64,000 nucleotides of DNA from Bacteroidota bacterium (GCA_023417785.1 JAEZEH010000145.1:1-64000); one strand, 5' to 3'. Positions 34,076 to 43,699 are shown, counted from the first letter of the stretch. A program made the numbers and translations. The notes: generated from the letters alone by a model not told the origin.

Positions 34076-35179
34076 ATGAGTTACATCACGGCCATAGGCA
34101 CGGCCACGCCACCGAACAAATTTGACCAGACAACGCTTGCTGATTTTATGGTCAACGTAATGCACGCGGATGAAGATCACGAACGAAAGATCAAAACGGT
34201 ATTCAGGGCCAGTGGAATCAGACACAGGTATTCGGTACTTGATGATTATGGCAAACGCGGTAACTTCACGGTCTATCCCAACAACGGATCAGGGACTTTC
34301 CCGGGAACCGCACAAAGGATGCAATTATATCGTAAGCATGCTTTGCCGTTGAGCGTCGCTGCCATTGAAGATCTGCAACGACAAGCCCGGGATCTTCGAT
34401 GGTCCACGGTTACTCACCTGGTAGTCATTTCATGTACCGGTATGTATGCCCCCGGGCTGGATATTGATATCATCAAACATTTTGATCTGGCTACGGATAC
34501 TGAGCGGATGTGCATCAACTTTATGGGCTGCTACGCGGCGTTCAACGGCATTAAAGCAGCTGACGCCATTTGCAGGAGTAATGTTTCGGCGAAGGTACTG
34601 GTTGTTTGTACTGAGCTTTGCAGTCTTCATTTTCAACCCAACCCTGACGATGACAATATTCTGGCCAATGCGTTGTTTGCAGACGGCGCCGCAGCTCTCC
34701 TGATTGAAGCGTCACCGGATAATAAGAAAAGTCTTTCGTTGGAGCTATTTCACAGCGATCTTGCGTTGAATGGAGAACACGATATGGCCTGGTCTGTCGC
34801 TGACTCGGGATTTGAGATGCGACTTTCGGCATATGTACCCGATCTGCTACGCAATAGCATTGCTGCATTTTACAGGAAGCTGCTTGAAAAGGGTAGTTTT
34901 GAGGCCGGGGACGTTAAGCATTTTGCAATACATCCCGGTGGAAAAAAGATCCTGCAGGCAATTGAACGGGAACTTGAATTGACGAAAGAACAAAATCGCT
35001 TTGCTTATCAGATTCTGGAGAATTTTGGAAATATGAGTAGTCCTACCGTTGTATTTGTGCTGAAGGCTATTCTCGATCAACTACAGCCTGATGACAACAA
35101 CGCGTTAATCTGGTCTGCGGCCTTTGGCCCTGGTCTTACGCTGGAAAGCATGTTACTCAAAGCCCAGGTTTATGCCTGA
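34076..35179 (+). CDS. Type III polyketide synthase (chalcone/stilbene synthase family)
   Basis: This 367-residue enzyme condenses malonyl units onto a starter acyl-CoA and cyclises the chain. The catalytic triad is intact: Cys152 in NFMGCYAAFNG, His286 in FAIHPGGKK and Asn319 in ENFGNMSSPT. The product class (resorcinol, pyrone or phloroglucinol) cannot be read, because it depends on cavity shape. The methyltransferase gene overlaps its stop by 8 bases, and UbiA is divergent just upstream. Together with the flavoprotein these form a probable aromatic natural-product locus. Confidence 0.92.
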   Translation: MSYITAIGTATPPNKFDQTTLADFMVNVMHADEDHERKIKTVFRASGIRHRYSVLDDYGKRGNFTVYPNNGSGTFPGTAQRMQLYRKHALPLSVAAIEDLQRQARDLRWSTVTHLVVISCTGMYAPGLDIDIIKHFDLATDTERMCINFMGCYAAFNGIKAADAICRSNVSAKVLVVCTELCSLHFQPNPDDDNILANALFADGAAALLIEASPDNKKSLSLELFHSDLALNGEHDMAWSVADSGFEMRLSAYVPDLLRNSIAAFYRKLLEKGSFEAGDVKHFAIHPGGKKILQAIERELELTKEQNRFAYQILENFGNMSSPTVVFVLKAILDQLQPDDNNALIWSAAFGPGLTLESMLLKAQVYA

Positions 35180-35885
35180 TCTTTCTGTACGGTCTTCTGA
35201 GTCCGAAATAATGGACGATCTCGAATGCTCTGGTGAAATCGTGAGCCAGACCCTGAAGGAGCTGGAATTTATTAACAAGTGGCTGGGGGGAAACGCTGTC
35301 ACCACAAATGCCCTCAGGAAACTCATTGGCCACTGGCCAAGGGAGAAGACACTCCACATTGCCGATCTGGGGTGCGGCGGAGGCGACATGCTTCGCGTTA
35401 TCCATTCCTTAACCACGCAGAGGGGTATTAATACCCGCTTAACGGGGATCGATGCGAATCCCGCGATCATTGAATACGCAAGACATAACCTAAAGGATAT
35501 TCCTGACGCAGAATTCCTCGCGCTCGACATATTTTCTGAACCATTCCGCGACCTCACATTTGATATTGTTATCGGCACGTTGTTCTTTCACCATTTTAGT
35601 TCAGATGTCCTCACGCGCTTTCTTTCCGGACTCAAATCAAAGGTTACGTCCGGCATCGTGATAAACGACATTCACCGACATTTCCTGGCTTATCACTCTA
35701 TACGGTATCTTACTGCGGTGTTTTCGAAATCAGACATGGTCAGGCATGATGCCCCGGTATCGGTAGCCCGGGCCTTTTCGAAGGAGGAACTGGTTGACAT
35801 TATTGAACGGGCTGGGTTTAAGCACTACGTCATCCGGTGGAAGTGGGCGTTTCGGTGGCAGGTGATCATCAGAACGCAGGGATGA
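35172..35885 (+). CDS. SAM-dependent methyltransferase
   Basis: This 237-residue class I methyltransferase has the SAM motif IADLGCGGGDMLRV, then TGIDANPAIIEYAR and DIVIGTLFFHHF. It starts at the ATG at 35172, whose codons overlap the PKS stop (8 bp); the longer frame from 35124 lies inside the PKS gene. Methylation of the PKS aromatic product, as in other bacterial phenolic-lipid loci, is a context inference. The substrate is not readable. Confidence 0.88.
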   Translation: MPDLSVRSSESEIMDDLECSGEIVSQTLKELEFINKWLGGNAVTTNALRKLIGHWPREKTLHIADLGCGGGDMLRVIHSLTTQRGINTRLTGIDANPAIIEYARHNLKDIPDAEFLALDIFSEPFRDLTFDIVIGTLFFHHFSSDVLTRFLSGLKSKVTSGIVINDIHRHFLAYHSIRYLTAVFSKSDMVRHDAPVSVARAFSKEELVDIIERAGFKHYVIRWKWAFRWQVIIRTQG

Positions 35886-35940
35886 AGCCGGTTTTATGGC
35901 ACAATTTTTACTACTTTAGTTGGCATTCAACTGCTAATGT

Positions 35941-36498
35941 ATGAAACCACTTAACCTGATTATTCTTTTTGGTGTGGCTCTTATCACCTTTGCCTGCTCA
36001 CCGAAGCCGTATGGGTCGAAAGTAAAGGAGCCTTTTCAAGGCAACGCATATGAATCCAACGCAAGATTCTGGAGAGCCGCGGGCAAAGGTGTCAGTTCAA
36101 AGGACAATATCGCAAAGGGCAAAGCTGATATCGATGCTAAAGCGCTTCTGGCCGGTCAGGTAAACACAACCATGAAACAGGTCGCCGACCAATACCTGGG
36201 CCAGACGGAAAATGAAAGGGCCGCGGACGTCGCCGATAAGTTCCAAAGCCTGGTGAGGCAAGTGATGAATACCGAAATAGCTGATCTTCGGAAGATCGGT
36301 GAACAAAAGTTCTTCAACGACAAGACGCAGGATTATACTGTATTCGTGGCATATGAAATAAAGAAGAATGCAATGCTGCGTTTCATGAAGAAGCAAGCCC
36401 GGGTAGACAAAACGATCGATCAGCGCCAGCGGGAGGTAATTGAAAAGATTATTGACGAAGAAATTGAAAAGCTTGATGCCGCGGACAACGAAGAGTAA
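35941..36498 (+). CDS. LPP20-type lipoprotein
   Basis: This 185-residue lipoprotein has a signal ending in ITFAC, with the lipidated cysteine near residue 19. The mature part resembles LPP20/FlgO-like domains: a small alpha+beta module with KGKADIDAKALLAGQVN and a Lys/Asp/Glu-rich helical C terminus (DQRQREVIEKIIDEEIEKL). It probably lies on the outer-membrane periplasmic face. It is transcribed alone; the strong terminator behind it is shared with the convergent htpG. Confidence 0.7.
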   Translation: MKPLNLIILFGVALITFACSPKPYGSKVKEPFQGNAYESNARFWRAAGKGVSSKDNIAKGKADIDAKALLAGQVNTTMKQVADQYLGQTENERAADVADKFQSLVRQVMNTEIADLRKIGEQKFFNDKTQDYTVFVAYEIKKNAMLRFMKKQARVDKTIDQRQREVIEKIIDEEIEKLDAADNEE

Positions 36499-36516
36499 CT
36501 AATATCAGGCACTAAT

Positions 36517-36550
36517 AAAAAAGTCATCCCGTATTGAGATGACTTTTTTT
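36517..36550. terminator. Bidirectional terminator between LPP20-like gene and htpG
   Basis: AAAAAAGTCATC and GATGACTTTTTT form a perfect 12-bp stem around 9 bases, with a T-tract on the forward strand and A/T pairing on the reverse. It stops both convergent genes. Confidence 0.8.
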
Positions 36551-36568
36551 GTTGAGGAATTATTCAAT

Positions 36569-38476
36569 TTATTCCTGAGACGCGAGGTCAACGCTTCGCT
36601 TAATAAAGTTAGTCAAATCCGGCCCGGTTAACATGTTTTGTGATAAACGGGCAAGATCGCAGGCTTGTTTTGCCAGACGTACTTTCTCCTCTTCGTTCTG
36701 AGCTTTCAGGATTTTCTGAGTGATGGCATGATTGGCATTCACCGCGAGGTTGTAGTTATCGGGCATCGCTCCCATAAAACCGTAGCCACCTCCGCCAGTC
36801 TTCGCCATATCCTTCATGCGTCGCATGAATTCACTCATGGTAATCACAACCGGTAATTCTTCCGGAGCCATCGATTCGACGGAAACCGCAAAAGATTTAT
36901 TGTCAATCGCCTTTTCGAAGACCGACTTGACGTTCTCTTCCTCTTCTTTGCTTAGGACGCTTTCTATCTTGAAATCCTTGTCAATGAGTTTATCCGTTGT
37001 CTCGCTGTCGACCCTTTTCAGGTGGGTTTTCTCAAGCTTCTGTTCGAGCGTATTGATAAAATGGCTGTCCAGAACCCCGTCAAACAACAGGACGTCATAA
37101 GCCTTTTTCTTAGCCCCCTGAACGAAGCTGTCTTGTTTTCCGGCGTCTGAAGCATAAAGGTAGATTACCTGGCCTTCTTTATCCGTTTGAGTCGGAGCGA
37201 CTTTGTCCTTGTATTCAGTAAAGGTAAAGTACTGCTTATCGACGTTTTTGAGCAGGGCAAAATCTTTGGCCTTGTCGTAGAATTTCTCGTCACTGATTAT
37301 TCCGTACTTGACGAAGATGTTGATGTCGTCCCACTTCTTTTCAAAGTCTGCGCGATCCTTCCTGAACAGGTCGTTGAGTTTATCTGCGACTTTCTTGGTT
37401 ATGTGCTGACTGATTTTTTTGACACTGCCATCGCTTTGCAGATAGCTTCTCGACACGTTCAACGGGATATCCGGCGAATCGAGAACACCGTGAAGCAGCA
37501 TCAGGAAATCAGGAACCACGTCCTTTACCTCATCGGTAATAAATACCTGACGGGAATAGAGTTGTATTTTGTTCTTCTGGAGCTCGAAATCGTTTTTAAC
37601 CTTGGGAAAATACAACACACCGGTCAGGTTGAACGGGTAGTCAACATTCAGGTGAATCCAGAACAAGGGATCTTCTGAGAATGGATATAGTTCCTTATAA
37701 AACTTCAGGTAGTCTTCGTCTTTCAGTTCGGCCGGTGACTTAGTCCAGATAGGCGAAGGGTTGTTGATGATCTGGTCTTTCTTTTCGGTCTTGTATTTTG
37801 GCTTGCCTTCATCATCGACGCCGTCTTCAACACTCTCGTCTTTCGTTCCGAACTTTATTTCAACAGGCAGGAACTTACAATATTTCTCGAGGATACCTTT
37901 GATTCTCCATTCGTCAAGAAATTCTTCTGAATCTTTGTTAATGTGGAGGGTGATATCTGTTCCGCGTTCAGGTTTAATGGCCGGCGCAAGCGCAAATTCA
38001 GTCGATCCATCGCATTCCCAGTGAGCGGCTTCGTCGGCGCCGGCTTTGTATGAACGCGAGAGAATCTCAACTTTGTCGGCTACCATGAAAGCCGAGTAGA
38101 AACCCAGACCAAACTTTCCGATAATGTCCTTCGCGTCACCCTTATCTTTGAATTTTTCTACGAATTCAGCGGCACCTGAGAAGGCAATCTGGTTGATGTA
38201 TTTTTTGATCTCTTCGCCGGTCATTCCAAGACCGCGGTCTTTCACCGTGATCGTTTTTTTCTCCTTATCGAAGGAAACTTCAATCTGCAGGTTTCCAAGT
38301 TCTTCATTGTATTCACCGAGCGCCGCAAGTTTCTTCAGTTTCTGCGTGGCGTCTACTGCGTTCGAAACGAGCTCCCGCAGGAAGATTTCGTGGTCGGAGT
38401 AGAGAAATTTTTTGATAATAGGAAAAATATTCTCGGTGTGGATGCTGATCGTACCTTTCTCCAGTGTTTCTGCCAT
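36569..38476 (-). CDS. htpG: Molecular chaperone HtpG (Hsp90 family)
   Basis: HtpG is the bacterial Hsp90. The 635 residues match its length. The N-terminal ATPase has ELVSNAVDATQKL (the ATP-contacting Glu and Asn), DRGLGMTGEEI and GKFGLGFYSAFMVAD. The middle domain contains NVSRSYLQSD, with the catalytic arginine. The C-terminal dimerisation region ends DLTNFIKRSVDLASQE. It is not clustered with other chaperones here, and it shares its terminator with the LPP20-like gene. Confidence 0.95.
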   Translation of the reverse strand: MAETLEKGTISIHTENIFPIIKKFLYSDHEIFLRELVSNAVDATQKLKKLAALGEYNEELGNLQIEVSFDKEKKTITVKDRGLGMTGEEIKKYINQIAFSGAAEFVEKFKDKGDAKDIIGKFGLGFYSAFMVADKVEILSRSYKAGADEAAHWECDGSTEFALAPAIKPERGTDITLHINKDSEEFLDEWRIKGILEKYCKFLPVEIKFGTKDESVEDGVDDEGKPKYKTEKKDQIINNPSPIWTKSPAELKDEDYLKFYKELYPFSEDPLFWIHLNVDYPFNLTGVLYFPKVKNDFELQKNKIQLYSRQVFITDEVKDVVPDFLMLLHGVLDSPDIPLNVSRSYLQSDGSVKKISQHITKKVADKLNDLFRKDRADFEKKWDDINIFVKYGIISDEKFYDKAKDFALLKNVDKQYFTFTEYKDKVAPTQTDKEGQVIYLYASDAGKQDSFVQGAKKKAYDVLLFDGVLDSHFINTLEQKLEKTHLKRVDSETTDKLIDKDFKIESVLSKEEEENVKSVFEKAIDNKSFAVSVESMAPEELPVVITMSEFMRRMKDMAKTGGGGYGFMGAMPDNYNLAVNANHAITQKILKAQNEEEKVRLAKQACDLARLSQNMLTGPDLTNFIKRSVDLASQE

Positions 38477-38614
38477 AGTTGTCAGGTTTTTAGATTATTT
38501 CGTTCGGATTTTATCGTCAACCCCTATCTTCAAAAGGTATTCCATCGGAAAAAAGGTGTCATGATGACAGTTTTTGTGAGCATGATTGTCGTTAGTAGGA
38601 GAACCATAAAGTTG

Positions 38615-39073
38615 TTAACGGAGCCGGTTGGAGTCGCGAACAACCTTTTCATCGCGCCTGATAAAGCGCAAGGCGAGCCAATTGTTGAATACGGCTAATG
38701 CCGGCAGCCAGATTCCAATACCATACGTGCCGCCCAGATCTCCCGCGAGATCAGACCCGAAATAAACCGCAGCACCATAACCCGCAACCAGCAATAGCGA
38801 GTTAAGCGAACCGAGCTTTATCTGGGTGATCCGGTCTTTGAACTTGCCGATTTGAATAAATGCTACTGTAATAGATGCCACGAACAATATCGCAGTGATA
38901 GCGTACGGTACATATTGATGCGTCTTCGTGCCCGCCTCATTGGTCATGTAATGTAACGCGTAAAGCTTTTGGGTAACATCCCCCTGCTGTAGTATCCAGA
39001 GAGGAAATAAGATGGCGCCTATCAGACTTAAGATTACGATAACCAGAAATACCGTTTGAATTCTTTGCCACAT
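38615..39073 (-). CDS. DUF4293-family membrane protein
   Basis: This 152-residue protein has four predicted helices: VFLVIVILSLIGAILFPLW, YAITAILFVASITVAF, LNSLLLVAGYGAAVYF and GIWLPALAVFNNWLALRF. The C-terminal tail LRFIRRDEKVVRDSNRLR is the DUF4293 hallmark. Members are found in Bacteroidota and have no known function. A -7 box is 25 bases upstream. It is divergent from the thiolase gene. Confidence 0.85.
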   Translation of the reverse strand: MWQRIQTVFLVIVILSLIGAILFPLWILQQGDVTQKLYALHYMTNEAGTKTHQYVPYAITAILFVASITVAFIQIGKFKDRITQIKLGSLNSLLLVAGYGAAVYFGSDLAGDLGGTYGIGIWLPALAVFNNWLALRFIRRDEKVVRDSNRLR

Positions 39074-39097
39074 GTGTGTGTTCCGTTAAATTGCTGG

Positions 39098-39105
39098 CAA
39101 AAGTA
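39098..39105 (-). promoter_or_regulatory. Predicted -7 promoter box of the DUF4293 gene
   Basis: TACTTTTG on the reverse strand matches TAnnTTTG exactly, 24 bases upstream of the ATG at 39073. Confidence 0.5.
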
Positions 39106-39141
39106 TAAAGAAATTTCAAAGGAAAACGGTTCAAAAGGGTC

Positions 39142-40335
39142 ATGAAGTCTGCTTTTATCATTGATATCCTGCGAACCCCGGTCGGCAAATATGGTGGGGC
39201 GTTGTCGTCAATCCGGCCCGACGACCTGGCCGCAGAAGTCATTCGTAAACTCGTTGAACGGAACCCGGCCCTCGACGCAGGGAAGATTGAAGATGTGATT
39301 TTTGGTGCTGCCAACCAGGCAGGTGAAGACAACCGGAACGTAGCCAGAATGGCGCTCCTTATGGCGGGATTACCGGTTTCAGTACCTGGCTCGACAGTGA
39401 ACAGGCTTTGTGCCTCTGGTCTGGAAGCAATCATTCAGGCAATGCTGGGAATTCAAACGGGTAACGGCTCCTCTTTTTTAGCGGGCGGCGTAGAAAGTAT
39501 GTCTCGTGCTCCGTTCGTGATGGCCAAACCGACCGAAGCATTCAGCCGGAACCCGCAGATCTTCGATACTACTATGGGATGGCGATTTACCAATTCCAGG
39601 CTTGCCTCGATGTATCCGGCTTATTCTATGGGAGAGACTGCAGAGAACGTCGCCGAAAAATATAGCATTAGCCGCGAAGATCAGGACCGGTTTGCATTCC
39701 AATCTCAGAAACGATACGCTACGGCACATGCAGCACATAAATTCAGGGAGGAATTGCTGCCAATAGAACGAGTACAACGCGGTCAAACGATACGCATTGA
39801 GGCGGATGAGCATCCTCGTGAAACGACGCTGGAAAAACTGTCGGCTTTGAAGCCGGCGTTCAAGGACAACGGAACCGTTACTGCGGGGAATTCGTCCGGG
39901 ATCAATGATGGCGCAGCAGCGTGCCTATTGGTAAGTGAAGATTTGGTATCCGACATGAGCCTTCGCCCGATGGTAAGGGTTGTCGGCCACGCCGTTGCGG
40001 GAGTCGATCCGGCCCTCATGGGTATGGGGCCAGTGCCTGCCGTAGAAAAACTTTTGAAGCGTACCGGGCACAAAAAAAATGAAATAGGTCTTTTCGAACT
40101 CAATGAAGCCTTTGCATCTCAATCTATTGCCTGCATTCGGTCGCTAGACCTTGATGAAGGCATCGTCAATGTCAACGGCGGGTCTATTGCCATTGGTCAT
40201 CCCCTGGGATGTAGTGGTGTAAGAATCAGCGCGACGCTGATTTATGAGATGAGAAGACGCAATGTTCGGTTAGGGATTGCTACCATGTGTGTGGGCGTAG
40301 GACAAGGTGCTGCTGTGCTGTACGAACTTTGTTAA
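39142..40335 (+). CDS. Thiolase, acetyl-CoA C-acyltransferase, 3-oxoadipyl-CoA-thiolase-like
   Basis: This 397-residue thiolase cleaves or forms 3-oxoacyl-CoA with a CoA thiol. The active-site Cys is in NRLCASGLEAI, His is in GGSIAIGHPLGCSG and a second Cys is in ATMCVGVGQGAA. The N-terminal FIIDILRTPVGKYGGALSS and the ANQAGEDNRNVARM block are closest to 3-oxoadipyl-CoA thiolase (PcaF/PaaJ), known from aromatic degradation. No other pca or paa gene is nearby, so the physiological substrate is unsure. truA follows 9 bases later. Confidence 0.88.
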   Translation: MKSAFIIDILRTPVGKYGGALSSIRPDDLAAEVIRKLVERNPALDAGKIEDVIFGAANQAGEDNRNVARMALLMAGLPVSVPGSTVNRLCASGLEAIIQAMLGIQTGNGSSFLAGGVESMSRAPFVMAKPTEAFSRNPQIFDTTMGWRFTNSRLASMYPAYSMGETAENVAEKYSISREDQDRFAFQSQKRYATAHAAHKFREELLPIERVQRGQTIRIEADEHPRETTLEKLSALKPAFKDNGTVTAGNSSGINDGAAACLLVSEDLVSDMSLRPMVRVVGHAVAGVDPALMGMGPVPAVEKLLKRTGHKKNEIGLFELNEAFASQSIACIRSLDLDEGIVNVNGGSIAIGHPLGCSGVRISATLIYEMRRRNVRLGIATMCVGVGQGAAVLYELC

Positions 40336-40344
40336 TTCCACTGC

Positions 40345-41106
40345 ATGCGTTACTTCTTCGAAATCAGTTACAACGGATCAAATTACAGTGGATGGCAATC
40401 ACAACACAACGCAACGGGGATTCAAACGGTGGTTGAAAATTGCTTACGAAAAATGCTCCGTGAGGATATCGAAATAGTCGCCAGCGGAAGAACCGACGCC
40501 GGGGTTCATTGTGCTCAGCAATTCTTTCACGTCGACGTTCAACAGGAAATGAATGACAGGGATTTATTGCATAACCTCAATTCGTTCCTGCCAAAGGATA
40601 TTGCTGTGCATGCGGTACTTCCCGTGATAAACGAAGCCAATGCCCGTTACGATGCCTTTGAACGGTCGTATCTTTACAAAATTGTAAGGAGAAAGAATGT
40701 ATTTGCCCCCGGATTTGCCTGGTATTTCTTCAAACCGTTGAATATTGCGAACATGAACGAAGCAGCTGCGTTATTAGTGGGGCGTCATGATTTCAGGTGT
40801 TTCAGCAAGGTGCACACGGACGTTGTGAATTTCGTCTGCTCGGTAAAAGAAGCTGTATGGAAAGAAGACGGAGATAATCTTACCTTTCATATCACGGCGA
40901 ATCGTTTTCTTCGTGGCATGGTGCGAGCCATAGTAGGAACACTTGTAGATGTTGGCCAGGGCCGGACCAGCCTTGAAAAGTTTCGCGAGATCCTGATTAG
41001 CGGCGACCGAAAGGTAGCCGGTGCCAATGCACCCCCCGAAGGCCTCTATCTTGTTCGTGTCAGATATCCGGAACATATATTTTTAACCAGTGACCGTAAG
41101 GTTTAA
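40345..41106 (+). CDS. truA: tRNA pseudouridine synthase A
   Basis: TruA makes pseudouridine at positions 38-40 of many tRNAs. The 253 residues are usual. The catalytic motif ASGRTDAGVHCAQQ contains the active Asp. FEISYNGSNYSGWQSQ at the N terminus and FLRGMVRAIVGTLVDVGQG near the C terminus confirm the family. It sits between the thiolase and ABC transporter genes with 9-base gaps on both sides, so probably one transcript; the genes are functionally unrelated. Confidence 0.96.
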   Translation: MRYFFEISYNGSNYSGWQSQHNATGIQTVVENCLRKMLREDIEIVASGRTDAGVHCAQQFFHVDVQQEMNDRDLLHNLNSFLPKDIAVHAVLPVINEANARYDAFERSYLYKIVRRKNVFAPGFAWYFFKPLNIANMNEAAALLVGRHDFRCFSKVHTDVVNFVCSVKEAVWKEDGDNLTFHITANRFLRGMVRAIVGTLVDVGQGRTSLEKFREILISGDRKVAGANAPPEGLYLVRVRYPEHIFLTSDRKV

Positions 41107-41115
41107 ATTTGAAAG

Positions 41116-42888
41116 GTGGAGAAAGAACAAGTAAGTAGCGGCAACATAATCGATTGGTCAGTCCTTCGCAGACTGTTACAGTTTGTCAAGCCTTACAAGG
41201 GCCGCTTTGTACTGGTCATATTTCTTACTTTCTTACTTGGTGCGTTTGCTCCGCTCAGACCGGTTCTTATCCAGTTTACATTAGACAATCACGTTGCACA
41301 GGGTGACTTCACCGGCATGGTTTACATCGTCGTCCTGCTGGTCATTCTGCTCATAATCAATTCGGTTGTCCAGTATGCACATACGTATCTTTCAGGATGG
41401 CTTGGCCAGCAGGTGATTTGCGATCTGAGAAACAAACTTTACAAACACATTGTAAACCTTCGCTTACGTTTTTTTGACAGAACGCCAATCGGCAGACTTG
41501 TTACGCGAACCATTTCGGATGTGGAAACCCTTTCGGATGTCTTTAGTGAAGGTCTGGCAGCCATGGTCGGTGATCTCCTGCAAATTGCGTTCATCCTTGG
41601 TTTCATGTTCTGGCAAGACTGGCGGTTGGCATTGCTAAGCTTATCCACGATACCCTTATTGCTTATTAGTACATATGTTTTCAAGGAGAAGATCAAGGTC
41701 GCGTTCAACGATGTCCGTAATGCTGTAGCCAATCTGAATACCTTCGTACAGGAGCATTTGACCGGTATGAATGTCGTTCAGATCTTCGGGAGTGAGAAAC
41801 AGGAATTCGAAAAATTCAAAAGCATCAACGAAGACCACAAACAGTCGAACCTCCGTTCTGTTCTCTATTATTCTATCTATTTCCCGGTGGCAGAAATCAT
41901 CGCTGCGGCAGGTATCGGCTTGCTTGTGTGGTACGGTGCCCGGGGTGTTATCAACGTAGAGGAAACAGGCATAACGATTGGAAAGCTCATCGCTTTCATT
42001 ATGTACATTCAGATGTTCTTTCGTCCGATCCGAATGATCGCGGATCGCTACAATACACTTCAGATGGGAATCGTAAGCTCATCGCGTATATTGAATCTGC
42101 TCGAAAACACTGAGCACGTGCAGGTCAATGGTACCCAGGCACCGCCAACACTACAGGGTGAAGTTGCATTTGAGAACGTCTGGTTTGCGTACAACGAAGG
42201 CGAATATGTGCTGAAGGGTCTTAACATCACGATAAAGACCGGTGAAACGATTGCTTTGGTTGGTGCCACTGGGGCGGGGAAATCGTCGGTTATTAATCTT
42301 CTTAACCGCTTTTATGAAATCGAACGCGGTTCCATCGCTGTTGATGGCGTAAACATCAAAGAATATGACCTGGGGTATTTACGCAAGAACATCGGCGTTG
42401 TCCTTCAGGACGTATTCCTTTTTTCTGACACGATCAAAAATAATATTACACTGGGCAACCCTGAAGTAAACGAAGATATGATCTGGCATGCCGCGGACCT
42501 GGTTGGCGCAAGGAAGTTTATCGATAGGCTTCCGGGGAAATTATCTTACAATGTAATGGAACGTGGGGCTACTCTTTCGGTCGGTCAGCGCCAGCTGATT
42601 TCATTTATCAGAGCGATGGTCTACGACCCGCGGATTTTGGTGCTCGATGAGGCAACTTCGTCGGTGGATAGCGAAACTGAAGAAATGATTCAGCAGGCTA
42701 TCGGGCAAATGATGAAAGGAAGAACATCGATTGTCATCGCCCACCGCCTTTCAACGATCCAGAAAGCGGATAAAATTATTGTGCTCGACCACGGAGAAAT
42801 AAAGGAAGAAGGTACGCATGAGCAGCTGATGGCGAAGGGGGGCTATTACTTCCAGCTCCACAAAATGCAGTATAAAGAGTTCGTCTAA
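41116..42888 (+). CDS. ABC half-transporter with non-canonical signature
   Basis: This 590-residue exporter half has six N-terminal helices and a C-terminal ATPase domain. Walker A GATGAGKSS and Walker B ILVLDEATSSVD (Glu present) are canonical, but the signature reads LSVGQRQL instead of LSGGQ. This matches the partner in asymmetric heterodimeric exporters of the TM287/288 and LmrCD type. The gene facing it across an outer-membrane-like gene has the complementary change. The start is GTG at 41116. The substrate is unknown. It follows truA in the same run. Confidence 0.88.
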   Translation: MEKEQVSSGNIIDWSVLRRLLQFVKPYKGRFVLVIFLTFLLGAFAPLRPVLIQFTLDNHVAQGDFTGMVYIVVLLVILLIINSVVQYAHTYLSGWLGQQVICDLRNKLYKHIVNLRLRFFDRTPIGRLVTRTISDVETLSDVFSEGLAAMVGDLLQIAFILGFMFWQDWRLALLSLSTIPLLLISTYVFKEKIKVAFNDVRNAVANLNTFVQEHLTGMNVVQIFGSEKQEFEKFKSINEDHKQSNLRSVLYYSIYFPVAEIIAAAGIGLLVWYGARGVINVEETGITIGKLIAFIMYIQMFFRPIRMIADRYNTLQMGIVSSSRILNLLENTEHVQVNGTQAPPTLQGEVAFENVWFAYNEGEYVLKGLNITIKTGETIALVGATGAGKSSVINLLNRFYEIERGSIAVDGVNIKEYDLGYLRKNIGVVLQDVFLFSDTIKNNITLGNPEVNEDMIWHAADLVGARKFIDRLPGKLSYNVMERGATLSVGQRQLISFIRAMVYDPRILVLDEATSSVDSETEEMIQQAIGQMMKGRTSIVIAHRLSTIQKADKIIVLDHGEIKEEGTHEQLMAKGGYYFQLHKMQYKEFV

Positions 42889-42943
42889 TTGTGTAGAATC
42901 GGCCAAAAAACCACATGACGGCCGCCTTCTTGGGAAAAGCCAG

Positions 42944-42951
42944 TATCTTTG
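42944..42951 (+). promoter_or_regulatory. Predicted -7 promoter box of the outer-membrane-like gene
   Basis: TATCTTTG matches TAnnTTTG exactly and ends 7 bases before the ATG at 42959, so the message would have a very short leader. The gene therefore probably has its own promoter, separate from the ABC gene before it. Confidence 0.5.
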
Positions 42952-42958
42952 TTATCCC

Positions 42959-43699
42959 ATGAGGTTTAAAACAATTGCCCTGCTCATTTTTTGCGTGCTT
43001 GGTAGTATCGCAGCGGTGGCCCAGAGGCCACGTGTACACCACGGCGGCAAAAGCGTTTATACGCGGGAGCGGTTCAATGTAAATGCAACGCGTGTTCGTG
43101 GCGCAAAGGCCAAAATTGTCTGCCCCATTTTTGAAAACAGCAAGTACCCCTATCATGGCTTTGGCTTTAAACTGGGCGATCCTTTTGCGCTTACCTATAA
43201 GTACTATGCAACCAAAAAGCTTGCCTTCGTTCTTGACGGAGGACGCCCTGCCAGCAGTTTGTATAATCGGTATTATCGCGGGAAGTTCGACACGTATGTG
43301 CCACGCGACACGTTCTCTACAGCGGAAGCGCAAATTACTCCCATAACTCATAAAGTAAAATCCGATCTGGTTTTGGAAGGTAAGGTGCTTTTCCATGTTG
43401 ACGTAACCAAGATCTCGCCGGGATTGCAAATGTATCTCGGTGGCGGCTGGGAGTGGAAACGAACCCGCTTACAATACGACTACACATATACTACAGGCGA
43501 CTTCAGAAACGTTGACGAGTTTGGAAGATTTGAACGCACGCGCGTTACAATGGGTCCGCAGTTGGTCATGGGAATTGAATACGCGTACTTCAGTATTCCG
43601 ATATCAGCATTTATGGAACTCGAGTACTTCTCCGATATCCAGGCCGACCCCGGTGCAACTCGTCTTGAAGGGGGAGTTGGCCTTCGCTATATTTTCTGA
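42959..43699 (+). CDS. Exported protein, probable outer-membrane beta-barrel
   Basis: This is a 246-residue protein with a signal peptide (IALLIFCVLGSIAAVAQ). The remainder alternates strand-like stretches, including FALTYKYYATKKLAFVLDGG, and ends in GVGLRYIF with a terminal Phe. This is the usual profile of small outer-membrane barrels. I recognise no family. It lies between the convergently transcribed halves of a putative asymmetric ABC exporter. Its last 13 bases overlap the reverse-strand half. A working link is possible but unproven. Confidence 0.65.
   Translation: MRFKTIALLIFCVLGSIAAVAQRPRVHHGGKSVYTRERFNVNATRVRGAKAKIVCPIFENSKYPYHGFGFKLGDPFALTYKYYATKKLAFVLDGGRPASSLYNRYYRGKFDTYVPRDTFSTAEAQITPITHKVKSDLVLEGKVLFHVDVTKISPGLQMYLGGGWEWKRTRLQYDYTYTTGDFRNVDEFGRFERTRVTMGPQLVMGIEYAYFSIPISAFMELEYFSDIQADPGATRLEGGVGLRYIF

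Noticed and set aside
39142..40335. Thiolase as part of an aromatic-degradation cluster
   Set aside because: Sequence is PcaF-like, but no other pca, paa or beta-ketoadipate genes are near, so I do not infer the pathway.
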